A DNA stretch of 49,932 nucleotides from an uncultured Phycisphaeraceae bacterium. Lineage in GTDB: Bacteria; Planctomycetota; Phycisphaerae; Phycisphaerales; UBA1924. The translations under genes and the position numbers were made by a program. Below, piece after piece: positions 36,057 to 47,089 of the stretch. The stretch lies in NCBI GenBank assembly GCA_937899905.1, contig CALCCF010000061.1, positions 1 through 49,932 of the forward strand, in the 5' to 3' direction. Position 1 is the stretch's first letter. Each line of letters opens with the position of its first letter. The notes beneath the pieces are model-generated. The model was not told where the DNA came from and searched no databases. It saw only the letters and a program-made list of their open reading frames with translations.

Positions 36057-38086
36057 TCGAGGCTGTGGCCGCAGGATTGGCTGAACAGAGTCTTGGGATG
36101 ATGAGCCTGCTGGCCAGCCTGTCGCTGCTCCTCTGCGCGTCGCTCGTTGGCTCACGGTCGCCGGATGTGCAGGCGCTCGCGGCGACGGATCGAGCCGGTC
36201 AGGCAGCCGCAATGGAGTCCATCGTCGCGACGTGCGAAGGTTGCGAGCGAGACCTGATCGAGTTGTGGCAGACGACCAAACGCTCGGACGTGCGGAAGCG
36301 CGTGGCCGAGGCACTGTCGCGGCTGCGTGCGATCGACGCTTTGCTTGAGCTGGCCAGCCGAGAGAACTGGGTGGGCTGGCCCGAGAGCTTGGACTTCGTC
36401 ATGCACGCGCTGGCCGAGTGTGGACCTGCGGCAACCGATGCGATCGTGGCTCGGGTCGAGGCCCAAACCGATACCGATCTTGCCGGGTTCTTGCCGGCGC
36501 TCTGGGCCGCAACAGGCCAGGACCAGCGCGCGCTGAGTCGACGCCTGCTGTTGTCCGATGACGACAGAGTTCGCGAGACGATGGCGTTCTACCTCCGATC
36601 GGGCTTCCCTGCCCATCTCCGGTATGAGTTGGCGCGGCTTGCTCTTGAGGATTCGAACGAGCACGTGCGGTCGTCCGCGTATTGGGCCGTCAGATCGCGT
36701 TGGCCGCTCTTAGCGCGGATGGAAGCTGCGGACGCCTACGCGAGATTCCGTGCCGACATGGTGTCGTGGCTCGAGTCCGATGATCCTGACAGGGTTAAAA
36801 CGGGTCTTGAGTCACTCGGGCGACATGCTCCGGTGCCCAAGTCCGCGGAGGCTTCGCTCGAGAAGCTGATGGCCGATGAGGGGCTTGGGGCTTACAGGTG
36901 GAACGCCATGCGTTTGTACGTGGCAATCGATCGAAGCCGAGAGCGACAGCGGTTTGCGATCGACGCGGTCTCCCATTGGCTCGAGGAGGCACCCTCCAAG
37001 GTCGCTGAAGTGCTGCACTCTGTGGATCCCGACCTGATCTCAGATGATATCTTGGGGCGTGTTGTGTTGCTGCTGAGCGAAGACGATCATGACAGTCATC
37101 GAGCCGCTTCGAGATTGCTGCTCGATAGTGATGAGCCGTTGCAGGAACCGCTAGCACGTCGCGCGCTGCCGCTCTTGATCCAGGCATTGGACGAGTCTGC
37201 GGGTGATGCTGCATTGAATGTCGCTACGACGCTCATGTGGTATGGGCCCGCGGGTCGCTCGGCGGCGGAGCGATGGTTGAACGGCCAAGAAGGCGAGCAG
37301 CTCAGGCGTGGCCAAGCCATTCTCAATCGTCAAGACGAGCCCGAAGAAGCCCCCACGATCATGAGTCGGCTGATCCACGAGGTTGTGTCAGGTGAAGAAG
37401 ACGCGGCCAAAGCACTCGCCGCGGCCTTGCTCGCAAATCCCGAAGAGATCGATGCCACGATTGGGAGACTTGTTGACGATCCCGAGGCGCTCATCGCGGT
37501 ACTTACCACTCCGATTCAGCATGGGGGCGAAGAAGAGTTCGTTCGATTGTCCCAGAACGCCGAACCAAGCCTGATTGAGGCAGCCCTCGACGTTCTACTG
37601 GCCGCATTGGATGATCCAGAGATGGACGCTTTTGCAGTCATTTCCCAGTTGGGTAAGTTGAACTCGGATGACGAGAGGCGAGCCGATGCGCTCGTCCATC
37701 TCTCGCTCTTTGGAGAAGAAGCCAGGCCAGAGCTCGCTTTGATGAACCTGGCACAGCTGCAACCAGCCGACTCTCGCGTTGTGCCGATCATGGCGGAGTG
37801 GTTCGATGGCCGCCTCACATTGAGTCGATCTTCGATGGTCGTCGCGGTCTGGATTGCGATGTCTTCGGCTGTGCTTGGGGAAGAAGCGAGGCCATTGATC
37901 GATGAATTCCTGCAGCTCGGCGAGACCGCGATGCGGCCGCACCTCTTCCACCACGATTACGCTCTACTCCTGAGCCACGCGATGCGAGAGATCGACGCGA
38001 CGGATCCTCGCGTCATCGCGTTTGGTGATCGGGTGGACGCGAAGCGAGCGCGGCTCATCCACTGGCTCGAGACCGACGCGGACTAA
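36053..38086 (+). CDS. Exported HEAT-like repeat protein
   Basis: A protein of up to 677 residues. The GTG at 36053 overlaps the preceding stop (GTGA), suggesting coupling. The ATG pair at 36098 and 36101 would give a cleaner signal peptide (MMSLLASLSLLLCASLVGS), so the true start is undecided. The mature part is built from helical pairs of HEAT/ARM type: for example RKRVAEALSRLRAIDALLELASRENW, RVRETMAFYLRSGFPAHLRYELARLALEDSNEHVRSSAYWAVRSRW. No enzymatic motif is visible. The middle part has visibly lower GC than the surroundings (31 of 60 bases at 37621-37680). It is probably a periplasmic scaffold or binding protein. Function unknown. Confidence 0.75.
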   Translation: MIEAVAAGLAEQSLGMMSLLASLSLLLCASLVGSRSPDVQALAATDRAGQAAAMESIVATCEGCERDLIELWQTTKRSDVRKRVAEALSRLRAIDALLELASRENWVGWPESLDFVMHALAECGPAATDAIVARVEAQTDTDLAGFLPALWAATGQDQRALSRRLLLSDDDRVRETMAFYLRSGFPAHLRYELARLALEDSNEHVRSSAYWAVRSRWPLLARMEAADAYARFRADMVSWLESDDPDRVKTGLESLGRHAPVPKSAEASLEKLMADEGLGAYRWNAMRLYVAIDRSRERQRFAIDAVSHWLEEAPSKVAEVLHSVDPDLISDDILGRVVLLLSEDDHDSHRAASRLLLDSDEPLQEPLARRALPLLIQALDESAGDAALNVATTLMWYGPAGRSAAERWLNGQEGEQLRRGQAILNRQDEPEEAPTIMSRLIHEVVSGEEDAAKALAAALLANPEEIDATIGRLVDDPEALIAVLTTPIQHGGEEEFVRLSQNAEPSLIEAALDVLLAALDDPEMDAFAVISQLGKLNSDDERRADALVHLSLFGEEARPELALMNLAQLQPADSRVVPIMAEWFDGRLTLSRSSMVVAVWIAMSSAVLGEEARPLIDEFLQLGETAMRPHLFHHDYALLLSHAMREIDATDPRVIAFGDRVDAKRARLIHWLETDAD

Positions 38087-38116
38087 CTCATGGCTACATG
38101 ACCGGAGAACGACCTG

Positions 38117-38890
38117 ATGCCCAGCACCTCCGTCTCGATCAAATGCCCTGGCGGCCACGAACTCGCGGCTCGGCTCGATGAGCCCGAGGGCGAGCCGCTC
38201 GCCTTTGCGGTGTTTGCGCACTGCTTCACCTGCTCGAAGGAGACGGTCGCGGCGGCGCGGGTCTCGCGTGGCTTAGCGAAGCGAGGGATCGGTGTGCTCC
38301 GGCTGGACTTCACCGGCCTCGGTGACAGCGGCGGCGAGTTCGCCGAGTCGACGTTTTCGGGCAATCTCGATGATCTTCGGGCCGCGTGTACGTGGCTGGC
38401 GGAGAACCGGAGTGCGCCCGGCGTGCTCATTGGCCACAGCCTTGGCGGCGCCGCCGTGCTGGCGGTCGCGGGTGGTGGGGGAGAAGCGTGCTCGGGGCTT
38501 CGAGCGGTTGCGACGATTGGCGCGCCCGCCGATCCAGAGCACGTGACGCATGTATTCGATGCGGGGCTCGACGAGATCCGCCGCGAGGGCTCGGCTGGGG
38601 TGTCAGTCGGTGGGCGGCCGTTCCGTGTCGGAGCCGCGCTCGTCGATGACCTCGCTCGCCAGGATCCCCAGAAGGCGATCGCAAACCTCGGGAAGGCGTT
38701 GATGGTGTTCCACTCGCCTGTCGACACGATCGTGGGAATCGACAACGCCCGGGCAATCTACGAGTGGGCCAAGCACCCCAAGAGCTTCGTGAGCCTCGGC
38801 CAAGCGGATCACTTGCTGACCAAGCCCGCCGACGCGGAGATGGTGTCGGGGATCTTGTCCGTATGGGCGGCTCGGGTGCTCGCGAGATAG
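38117..38890 (+). CDS. Alpha/beta hydrolase
   Basis: A 257-residue serine hydrolase with the complete catalytic set in view: nucleophile S108 in LIGHSLGG, an aspartate in FHSPVDTIVGIDNA, and a histidine in GQADHLL. FAHCFTCSKETVAAARVSRGLAKRGIGVLRLDFTGLGDSGGEF is the segment typical of the hydrolase part of bifunctional alpha/beta hydrolase/OsmC proteins. The OsmC domain is missing here and no frame directly downstream restores it. GGAG lies about 11 bases before the ATG. It is likely a cytoplasmic esterase; substrate unknown. Confidence 0.85.
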   Translation: MPSTSVSIKCPGGHELAARLDEPEGEPLAFAVFAHCFTCSKETVAAARVSRGLAKRGIGVLRLDFTGLGDSGGEFAESTFSGNLDDLRAACTWLAENRSAPGVLIGHSLGGAAVLAVAGGGGEACSGLRAVATIGAPADPEHVTHVFDAGLDEIRREGSAGVSVGGRPFRVGAALVDDLARQDPQKAIANLGKALMVFHSPVDTIVGIDNARAIYEWAKHPKSFVSLGQADHLLTKPADAEMVSGILSVWAARVLAR

Positions 38891-38976
38891 GATCGGTTCG
38901 TCTGGGATCGCATCTTGTGCGGTCTGCAGACGAAGGTGGGACTCGGAATCGGATCCAGTGTGCCCGGGGGGTGGTT

Positions 38977-39684
38977 ATGCGGGTTCTCTTTTCGTTTGTG
39001 CTTGCGTTTCTTGCGGCGCTCATCGGGGCGATCGGCTGGGCCGCCATTGCGTCTTCTATGGAGCGTGAGTTGATCGGGCTCTCGCTCGTCGTTGCCGTGT
39101 TGGCCGGTATTGGTGCGCGGTTTGGCGTGCGACTGCGTGGCGGCGGACGCGCCGGAGTTCTGACCGGCGTGATGGCGGTGATCGCTACATTCATCGGTAT
39201 GTCGATCGGGCTGGCGGTGCCCGACTCGCAGCGCAGGCTGGAGCAATTGCGCCAGATTAATTCAAACTTCGAGAGCGCATTGCCGCCGTACACGCCCGAC
39301 GTGCTGATGGCCTACATCACGCAGGGTGTGGCTGACGAATGGGAAGCCGAGGGTCGTGTGTTGGATTGGCCGCCACAGACCACGAGCGAGATGCTCCGCT
39401 ACCAACGGAACCAGTTTCCTGCCGAGGCATGGGCTGAGGCGGTGCTGCGGTTCGAGAGCCTCGATCTGGCATCTCAGCGCGAGGTCAACAAGCTCTGGGC
39501 GCTCGAGCACGACAAGCGACGCCGGCGGCACGAGATCAACAAGGACGAGGCGCGCGAGCAACAGGCGGCGCACCAAGCCGACCCTGAGGTAAGACGTGCC
39601 GCTGTCCTCGGCTCGCTGATCTTGGCGGGACTGATCGGGGGATTGCGGCGGCCGGATGCGGGCAGCCACGATCCTCGCTCTTAA
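38977..39684 (+). CDS. Hypothetical membrane protein (235 residues)
   Basis: Three N-terminal transmembrane helices (about 2-22 FSFVLAFLAALIGAIGWAAI, 31-48 and 55-77) are followed by a soluble, charged helical region (about 78-205) with DKRRRRHEINKDEAREQQAA. A final hydrophobic stretch is near 210-225 (AAVLGSLILAGLIGGL). I do not recognise the family. The ATG at 38977, after a GGGGGG run, is preferred to the in-frame ATG at 38764 because the latter lies inside the hydrolase gene. Its stop is 6 bases from the stop of the convergent neighbour. Confidence 0.65.
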   Translation: MRVLFSFVLAFLAALIGAIGWAAIASSMERELIGLSLVVAVLAGIGARFGVRLRGGGRAGVLTGVMAVIATFIGMSIGLAVPDSQRRLEQLRQINSNFESALPPYTPDVLMAYITQGVADEWEAEGRVLDWPPQTTSEMLRYQRNQFPAEAWAEAVLRFESLDLASQREVNKLWALEHDKRRRRHEINKDEAREQQAAHQADPEVRRAAVLGSLILAGLIGGLRRPDAGSHDPRS

Positions 39685-39690
39685 TGGGCG

Positions 39691-40446
39691 CTAACCGTTC
39701 AGGAGCTTGGCGGTCTCTTCTGCCAGCGCGCTCGCGCGTTCCAGGCAGTCGGCAGACTCCTCGTACACGCCGTCGGCTGCCGCCGACCATGCGCGGTTGA
39801 TCTGTCGTTCCATCGCGGCGAACCTATCCAGGAGTTCGGCGAATCCTCCGAGGCCGTGGTCGGCGATGATCCGCTCTCGCCCCTCGACGAACGCCGGCAC
39901 ATGGACCGACTGAGCCTCGGTTAGCCGTTCGACGATGGCTGCCTCTCGGTCGTGGTCGGTGGTCATGTGCGGCAGGTCGCGTCGGAGGCCCTCTATGGCC
40001 TCGGTGATGGCAGCGAGTGCGCCGGCCGGGCTTTCGGCTGCGGGAGCGTCGGCTTGGGCTTCCTTCGACGCCGCAAGCCGCTTGCGCATGTCGATCCGCA
40101 CAAGGGCCGCACCGCCGATCAGGCCGGCAACGGCCAACAGGAACAGCCACTTGCCGCTCCATCGGGCGAACGAGAACTCCTTGACGCGCACACGCTCGAC
40201 ACCAGCGCTGCGCAGTGTGGCCAGCAATTCGGCAGTGAGCTCGTCGTCCTGGTTGGCGATGGGCTCGCCCGCGGCCGTGGGGTCGCTGGGCGGCGGATCG
40301 GGCATCTGTGCACCGGCCGATGAATTCAGCGTCAGCCCGATCAGTTCTTCGTCTGGCAGGTCGAGGCTCGGCAAGTATGCGGTGGGCGCGGCGGCGACAC
40401 CGAGGACGAGCGAGGCGGTGATGAGCAGGAATCCAACCAGTTTCAT
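39691..40446 (-). CDS. Hypothetical exported / membrane-anchored protein (251 residues)
   Basis: A signal peptide or first helix (MKLVGFLLITASLVLGVAAAPTAYLP) is followed by a short extracytoplasmic segment. A transmembrane helix lies near residues 97-116 (WSGKWLFLLAVAGLIGGAALV), then a basic stop-transfer (RIDMRKRLAASK) and a cytoplasmic, mostly helical, Ala/Glu-rich domain of about 130 residues. No family is recognised. GGGGAGG precedes the ATG by about 6-7 bases. It starts 12 bases after the OPT transporter stop, so it is likely its co-transcribed partner; a regulatory or accessory role is only a guess. Confidence 0.7.
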   Translation of the reverse strand: MKLVGFLLITASLVLGVAAAPTAYLPSLDLPDEELIGLTLNSSAGAQMPDPPPSDPTAAGEPIANQDDELTAELLATLRSAGVERVRVKEFSFARWSGKWLFLLAVAGLIGGAALVRIDMRKRLAASKEAQADAPAAESPAGALAAITEAIEGLRRDLPHMTTDHDREAAIVERLTEAQSVHVPAFVEGRERIIADHGLGGFAELLDRFAAMERQINRAWSAAADGVYEESADCLERASALAEETAKLLNG

Positions 40447-40458
40447 CGCGCGCCTCCC

Positions 40459-42621
<2,163 letters not shown>

Positions 42622-42672
42622 GCGGACGCCTCCAACGAGAATTGGCAAACATACGGCAGCCGGGGGCTCGGG

Positions 42673-44142
42673 TCATCCCGTGGGTGCCAAGGATTCCTCT
42701 GTATCGTTTGGCTTCAGGTAGTCTTCCTCGAGCACGTAGAAGCCCGGCTTCAAGACCTCGAGTGGCCTCTGCCGTGGAAGTAGGCCGCTGCCAACAGCGC
42801 TACTGGGAGCATGCCCTCCCGGAATGCCTTGATCGGATGGCGTCAACCCCTCGCGTACCACCAGGATCATGTCCGACAGCGCCGCGGGGTGCTCAAACAG
42901 GTACGCGTGGCTGCTGACGCCGCCAACCCGGCACTCGACGAACTCCAAGTTCGGGAGAAGGTGTACGAGTTCCCTGGTGGTCGGGTCGAGGTCCTCCATC
43001 GTGACGTCGCCCAAACGGTCGCGGCTGGCGAAGAAGATGCGGGCGAGTCCGAGCGCCTCGTCCTTCTTCGAGCTGTACACCACCATACGCCTGGCGATTC
43101 GCATCACCCGCTCGGAGATGAAGCGCTGGATGAAGATGTCCACGTCCAGATCTGGGGCGACCAGCACCAGTGTCTCGAGCTTCAGGACGTCCGATGGGCG
43201 AATGCTCCTCTCGATATCGGGTTCAACATAATCCACGTGTCGTCCCCGGGCCTCCTTGGTTCGCTGGCTGAAGAAGGTGCGTCCCTGGGCGGCCTCGATC
43301 TCGGCGGCGATCTCGCGAAGGGCCGTAGTCGTGACGTCCGTGCCCCGGCTGTGCGCGACAAGGTGGATGCGGTCGATGTCGTCATTGGCCGCCAGGGCCA
43401 TCAGCAGCGTCTTGAGCTGGAGCACGCTGAACTCGCCCGACTCCCGATCGCGGTTGTACGCCACGGGCGCAAGGACGGCATCGAAGCCCGCCGGCCAACT
43501 GAACACGATCGGCACTCCGTGCCGGCCGGCCGCATGCCACGTCTGGGCGAGGCGAAGCACGGCGTCGTCAAAGGTGTTGTTGAAGCCATGCACGAACACG
43601 AGCGCTGCGTTGCCGTTGGGGTCGTCGGTCAGGAACGGTTCGAGCGTGGCGGCGAAGTCGGCAAGATTGGACTCGAATGCCGCGGAAGCCTCGGGCGGGT
43701 ACACGACCTCGCCGTCCTCGACCCGCAGACGACCCTCAAGCGAGGGGATCGTGCCGGTTTGTTTGACCTCGCGAACTTCGAGTCGATAGTCGAGGGTTCG
43801 GACCTCGCTCGTGCTGGCGTCGATCAGTTCGTCCCATGTTGGCTCCGGCGTGAGCCCAACGCGAGCGACGCCGAAACTGATGTCTTGGCTACGGTCGCTG
43901 CCGTACCGTGGGGCGGATGCCTGGGAGGCCCTATCGGCCCGATCGGTGAAGTACACCACGGGCAGGTCGGTGGTCTTGAGCTCATCTGGTAGGGTCTCGT
44001 AGACGAGCCGGCCTCGATCACCCAGCATGGCGTGGGGTGTATCGACGAGCACGGTTTCATGGCGGCAACCGGTCGTGACGCAGCCAAGGAGAACGAGGCT
44101 CGCGATGAGCGCGTTGGCGCCCAGCATGCGGTGCGTATTCAT
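42673..44142 (-). CDS. DUF900-type alpha/beta hydrolase lipoprotein
   Basis: A 489-residue protein. The N terminus (MNTHRMLGANALIASLVLLGC) ends in the lipobox LLGC (cysteine near residue 21), so it should be lipid-anchored. From about residue 160 it follows the DUF900 hydrolase pattern: ALVFVHGFNNTFDDAVLRLAQTW, VPIVFSWPAG and the nucleophile elbow HLVAHSRGTD. LVLVAPDLDVDIFIQR holds the acidic region and a histidine near VSSHAYLF may complete the set. The substrate is unknown. The ATG at 44142 lies 19 bases after the SpoIIE-like phosphatase gene, without a Shine-Dalgarno site but with TACCGT 5 bases upstream. Confidence 0.82.
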   Translation of the reverse strand: MNTHRMLGANALIASLVLLGCVTTGCRHETVLVDTPHAMLGDRGRLVYETLPDELKTTDLPVVYFTDRADRASQASAPRYGSDRSQDISFGVARVGLTPEPTWDELIDASTSEVRTLDYRLEVREVKQTGTIPSLEGRLRVEDGEVVYPPEASAAFESNLADFAATLEPFLTDDPNGNAALVFVHGFNNTFDDAVLRLAQTWHAAGRHGVPIVFSWPAGFDAVLAPVAYNRDRESGEFSVLQLKTLLMALAANDDIDRIHLVAHSRGTDVTTTALREIAAEIEAAQGRTFFSQRTKEARGRHVDYVEPDIERSIRPSDVLKLETLVLVAPDLDVDIFIQRFISERVMRIARRMVVYSSKKDEALGLARIFFASRDRLGDVTMEDLDPTTRELVHLLPNLEFVECRVGGVSSHAYLFEHPAALSDMILVVREGLTPSDQGIPGGHAPSSAVGSGLLPRQRPLEVLKPGFYVLEEDYLKPNDTEESLAPTG

Positions 44143-44147
44143 GCCGA

Positions 44148-44153
44148 ACGGTA
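44148..44153 (-). promoter_or_regulatory. Candidate -10 element of the DUF900-type gene (leaderless type)
   Basis: TACCGT on the minus strand, 5 bases before the ATG at 44142, in the 19-base gap after the phosphatase gene. No Shine-Dalgarno sequence and no good -35 are seen. Confidence 0.4.
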
Positions 44154-44161
44154 GTCTGTGC

Positions 44162-45721
44162 CTAGGCGGTGTCTCGCCGGAGCACGATCATCGTGACATC
44201 GTCGGTTGATGTGCTCCCCGGGCCTGCAAACTCACGCATGGCCTCTCGGATGCGTTCGATGACGCCCTGGGGTCCCAACTGGGCATGCCGGCCGAGCAGA
44301 TCGCTCATGCGATCGATGCCGAACATCTCGCCACTCGCTCCTCGATGCTCCCTGACACCATCTGTGGCGATGAGGAGCACATCGCCTGGCTCGAGGCGGG
44401 CGATGTGCGGCTGGCTATCCCCGAGATCTTCGATCACGCCCAAGGGCGGCATTGACGCCGAGAGCTGCGATACTTGACCCGTGCTTGCGGAAAACAGCAA
44501 GGCGGGCTCGTGCCCAGCACTCGTCCAGCGCATCTCGTGGCTTTGTGGATCGAGCACAGCGAAGAAGGTCGACACAAAGCGGCCCGCAAAGTCATGTCGC
44601 AGCAGGTGGTGGTTGATCAGCCCGTTGATCGAAAACGGGTCGATTCCGTCCGTGGCGCACGCGGAGCGTGCGATCGCCTGGACCGCCGACATCATCAAGG
44701 AGGAGCCGATGTCGTGCCCGGCGACGTCGGCAAGGACCAGGGCCACTCCTTCACCCTCTGAGCCCGCGCCGATACGAAAGACATCGAAGTAGTCGCCGCC
44801 AAGCTCCGCGTGGTACGTCGCCTGACCCGCGACGCCGTAGCCCTCGATCGTCGGGAGTTGCTGCGGAAGCAGGACGCGTTGCACATCGGCGGCGGTGCTC
44901 ACTTCCTTACGGATCGCGACTCGATCGCGGAGGCCGCGAACCATCTCGTTGAAGTTCGTCGAGAGCTCGCGAAACTCCCGCAGCGGCGTCTCGGGCCGAA
45001 CCTCCACGTTCAGCCTCCCGTCGGCGACCGAGTTCATGCCATCGACGAGCGCATCGATGGGCTTCGTGAGCGAACGGCTGAATCGCCTGGCGAAGAGAAC
45101 CGAGTACCCGGCTGCGAGGATGAAGATGAGCGAGGCGGCCAGAGCGGCGTTCGCGACGAGGCCTTGCAGGTAGATCGTGTTCGAGCTGAAGCGGACGAGC
45201 GCCGGTCGGTCGAGCCGTGGATCGCGGATTGCCGTGACGACGGCGATACGACCGCGGCCGTCTTCGATCTCGTAGGCGCCAAACGGAGTGCGCTGCTCCC
45301 AGCCTCGTGGTATCGTCCAGGTTGTGCCAAAGTTGTCGTCGTTGAGTGCGCCGATCGTCTGAGCGGTTTCGCCACCAGCGTCCACGAGCGCCACCCAGAG
45401 CTTCGCCTCGGAGGATTCGATGATCGGCCGGCCGACGAGGCCGTCGATCTCGCGCCGGAGCGCCTCGAACGAGGTTTGGATGCGTTGCTGTACGAGCTCG
45501 GTCGGTTCCTCGGGCATCGACGTCGGTAGTGAGCCGTCCTGGGCGATCGTGTCCGCGAGCTGGATGGCGGTCGCCTGGAGCCAGGTCGAGATCTCCTCTC
45601 GCTCGCCTCGACGCACGGCCAGGAAGTACAGCGCGGAGCCGATGCCTGACAGCACCAGCGAGATGGTGAGGATGCCTGCGAGCAGCCGTCGGCGGACCGT
45701 CTGGTCGTTCGAGCGGCTCAT
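44162..45721 (-). CDS. Membrane PP2C (SpoIIE/RsbU-type) phosphatase with HAMP domain
   Basis: A 519-residue signalling phosphatase. Helix 1 is near residues 14-36 (LLAGILTISLVLSGIGSALYFLA). An extracytoplasmic sensor of about 150 residues follows, then helix 2 (VANAALAASLIFILAAGYSVLFA), a HAMP segment (LTKPIDALVDGMNSVADGRLNVEV) and the PP2C catalytic domain. That domain has ELGGDYFDVF, LVLADVAGHDIGSSLMM (metal-binding aspartate and glycine), TSAGHEPALL, LLIATDGVREHRG and STDDVTMIVLRR. Proteins of this type control partner-switching via anti-anti-sigma factors; no such partner gene is adjacent. The ATG at 45721 overlaps the Nramp-like stop (ATGA), so the two are translationally coupled. The reading from 45736 would overlap more and is rejected. 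Confidence 0.92.
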   Translation of the reverse strand: MSRSNDQTVRRRLLAGILTISLVLSGIGSALYFLAVRRGEREEISTWLQATAIQLADTIAQDGSLPTSMPEEPTELVQQRIQTSFEALRREIDGLVGRPIIESSEAKLWVALVDAGGETAQTIGALNDDNFGTTWTIPRGWEQRTPFGAYEIEDGRGRIAVVTAIRDPRLDRPALVRFSSNTIYLQGLVANAALAASLIFILAAGYSVLFARRFSRSLTKPIDALVDGMNSVADGRLNVEVRPETPLREFRELSTNFNEMVRGLRDRVAIRKEVSTAADVQRVLLPQQLPTIEGYGVAGQATYHAELGGDYFDVFRIGAGSEGEGVALVLADVAGHDIGSSLMMSAVQAIARSACATDGIDPFSINGLINHHLLRHDFAGRFVSTFFAVLDPQSHEMRWTSAGHEPALLFSASTGQVSQLSASMPPLGVIEDLGDSQPHIARLEPGDVLLIATDGVREHRGASGEMFGIDRMSDLLGRHAQLGPQGVIERIREAMREFAGPGSTSTDDVTMIVLRRDTA

Positions 45722-47034
45722 GGTCCGACGAACCACGTCGAGATGAACACCACGGCGAAGGCGACCCAGAACGCGATGCCGGTCCAGCTCAGCGCGAGCA
45801 GCCCGCTCGATGGTCGATGCTCCGCGGGGACCTCATCGCTCGTCATCGCCCGGTGGTTGAACCAAACCAGCAGCGGCGTGCCGAGGAAGCTCAGCGTCGT
45901 CGCGAGGTCGACCATGGCGCCCAGCGAGCTGGTGAAGAGCGACATGATCAGCACCGCGCCCGCGACGATCGCCAGCATCCATCCCCAGTAGCCCAGGCGG
46001 ATGCGTTCGCTCGCGGCCGTCTCGTCGCCGCCGCGCGCGACGGTGACGAACGCCGACATCGTGCGCGGAATGGCGTCGAGCACGGTGATCGTCGTCGACG
46101 CCATCACCGCGATGGCGCATGTGGCGATAAGGGGCTTGGCCCACTCACCGAGCGACGCGGTGTACAGCCCGATGAGCTGGTTCGCGAAGCCGCCCGAGCC
46201 GCTCGCGGGCTCGACGCCCGTGCCGTAGAGCAGCGAGGCCCCGAGCACGACGAACGCCAGCGCGAGCACGATGCACAGGCTAAAGCCGATCAGGAAGTCC
46301 AGCTCGCACTCGCGCTTGGTCGCCCGGTGGCCGGTGTGCGTGTTCTTGGCGAGGCTCCACAGGCTGTGCCATACGGTGATGTCCATGGGCGCGGGCATCC
46401 AGCCGACGAGCGCCACCGCAAAGAGAAGCAGCGGGAGATTGAATTCGGTCGGCCATACCGGCGTTGCCGACAGGTCGAGGTTGGGCAGCTGGATCGCCGC
46501 AGCAACGACCGTGCCCACGGCCATCACCAGCATGAGGCCCTTGACGATGGTGTCCAGCCAGCCGAAGCCGCCCTGGGCGAGGATGCCCATGCACATCAGC
46601 AGGATCCACGCGCCCACGATCCATAGCGGCGTCGACTCGCCCTCGCCCAGCACGCCCAGCCAGCCGAGCACGGGGTCGACGATCCACGGCCCAACGAGCG
46701 CGGCGGTCACCAGCGTGACGGCCGCCTGGATGGTGAACATCGTGCCGACCTGGATGATGCCGAACGCGCCCAGCACCCACAAGCCCTGCCTGCGATAACC
46801 GGTGAGCAGCGAGCGGCCTGTGGCCGCGGCGTACCGGGGCCCGAAGAGCATGGCCGGTAGCTTCATGAGGTGGGCCAGGATAACCAGGCCCACGAGCGCA
46901 AGCCCGTAGACCGCGCCGGCCCGCGTCGACTGCACCAGGTGGCTCACGCCGATGGCCGCCCCGGCGAAGAGGATGCCCGGGCCGAGGGCGGCAAAGAAGC
47001 CCCGCTTGGACTGTGAGGGATCGCCACCGGTCAT
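45718..47034 (-). CDS. Nramp-like transporter lacking the usual metal-binding motifs
   Basis: A 438-residue polytopic protein of the Nramp/LeuT-fold group, about 11 helices. It follows the family from GFFAALGPGILFAGAAIG through TM1. However, where classical Nramp has DPGN, this protein has the segment AIGVSHLVQSTRAGAVYG, and TM6 reads GWMPAPMDITVWHSLW instead of the usual MPHN...H motif. Transport of divalent metal ions by the standard site is therefore doubtful; another substrate is possible. The start at 47034 (MTGGDPSQ) is preferred because TACGCT lies 6 bases upstream; ATGs at 47052 and 47073 are alternatives. Its stop overlaps the start of the SpoIIE-type phosphatase gene. Confidence 0.82.
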   Translation of the reverse strand: MTGGDPSQSKRGFFAALGPGILFAGAAIGVSHLVQSTRAGAVYGLALVGLVILAHLMKLPAMLFGPRYAAATGRSLLTGYRRQGLWVLGAFGIIQVGTMFTIQAAVTLVTAALVGPWIVDPVLGWLGVLGEGESTPLWIVGAWILLMCMGILAQGGFGWLDTIVKGLMLVMAVGTVVAAAIQLPNLDLSATPVWPTEFNLPLLLFAVALVGWMPAPMDITVWHSLWSLAKNTHTGHRATKRECELDFLIGFSLCIVLALAFVVLGASLLYGTGVEPASGSGGFANQLIGLYTASLGEWAKPLIATCAIAVMASTTITVLDAIPRTMSAFVTVARGGDETAASERIRLGYWGWMLAIVAGAVLIMSLFTSSLGAMVDLATTLSFLGTPLLVWFNHRAMTSDEVPAEHRPSSGLLALSWTGIAFWVAFAVVFISTWFVGP

Positions 47035-47040
47035 CGCCTC

Positions 47041-47046
47041 AGCGTA
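47041..47046 (-). promoter_or_regulatory. Candidate -10 element of the Nramp-like gene (leaderless type)
   Basis: TACGCT on the minus strand, 6 bases before the ATG at 47034. TTCGCC, 17 bases further upstream, matches a -35 at 3 of 6. The GAGG between them and the ATG is too close to act as a ribosome site. Confidence 0.4.
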
Positions 47047-47089
47047 GACCATCGGATCGGCGGGGCGAAGCAAACCGTCTTTCGAGCTT

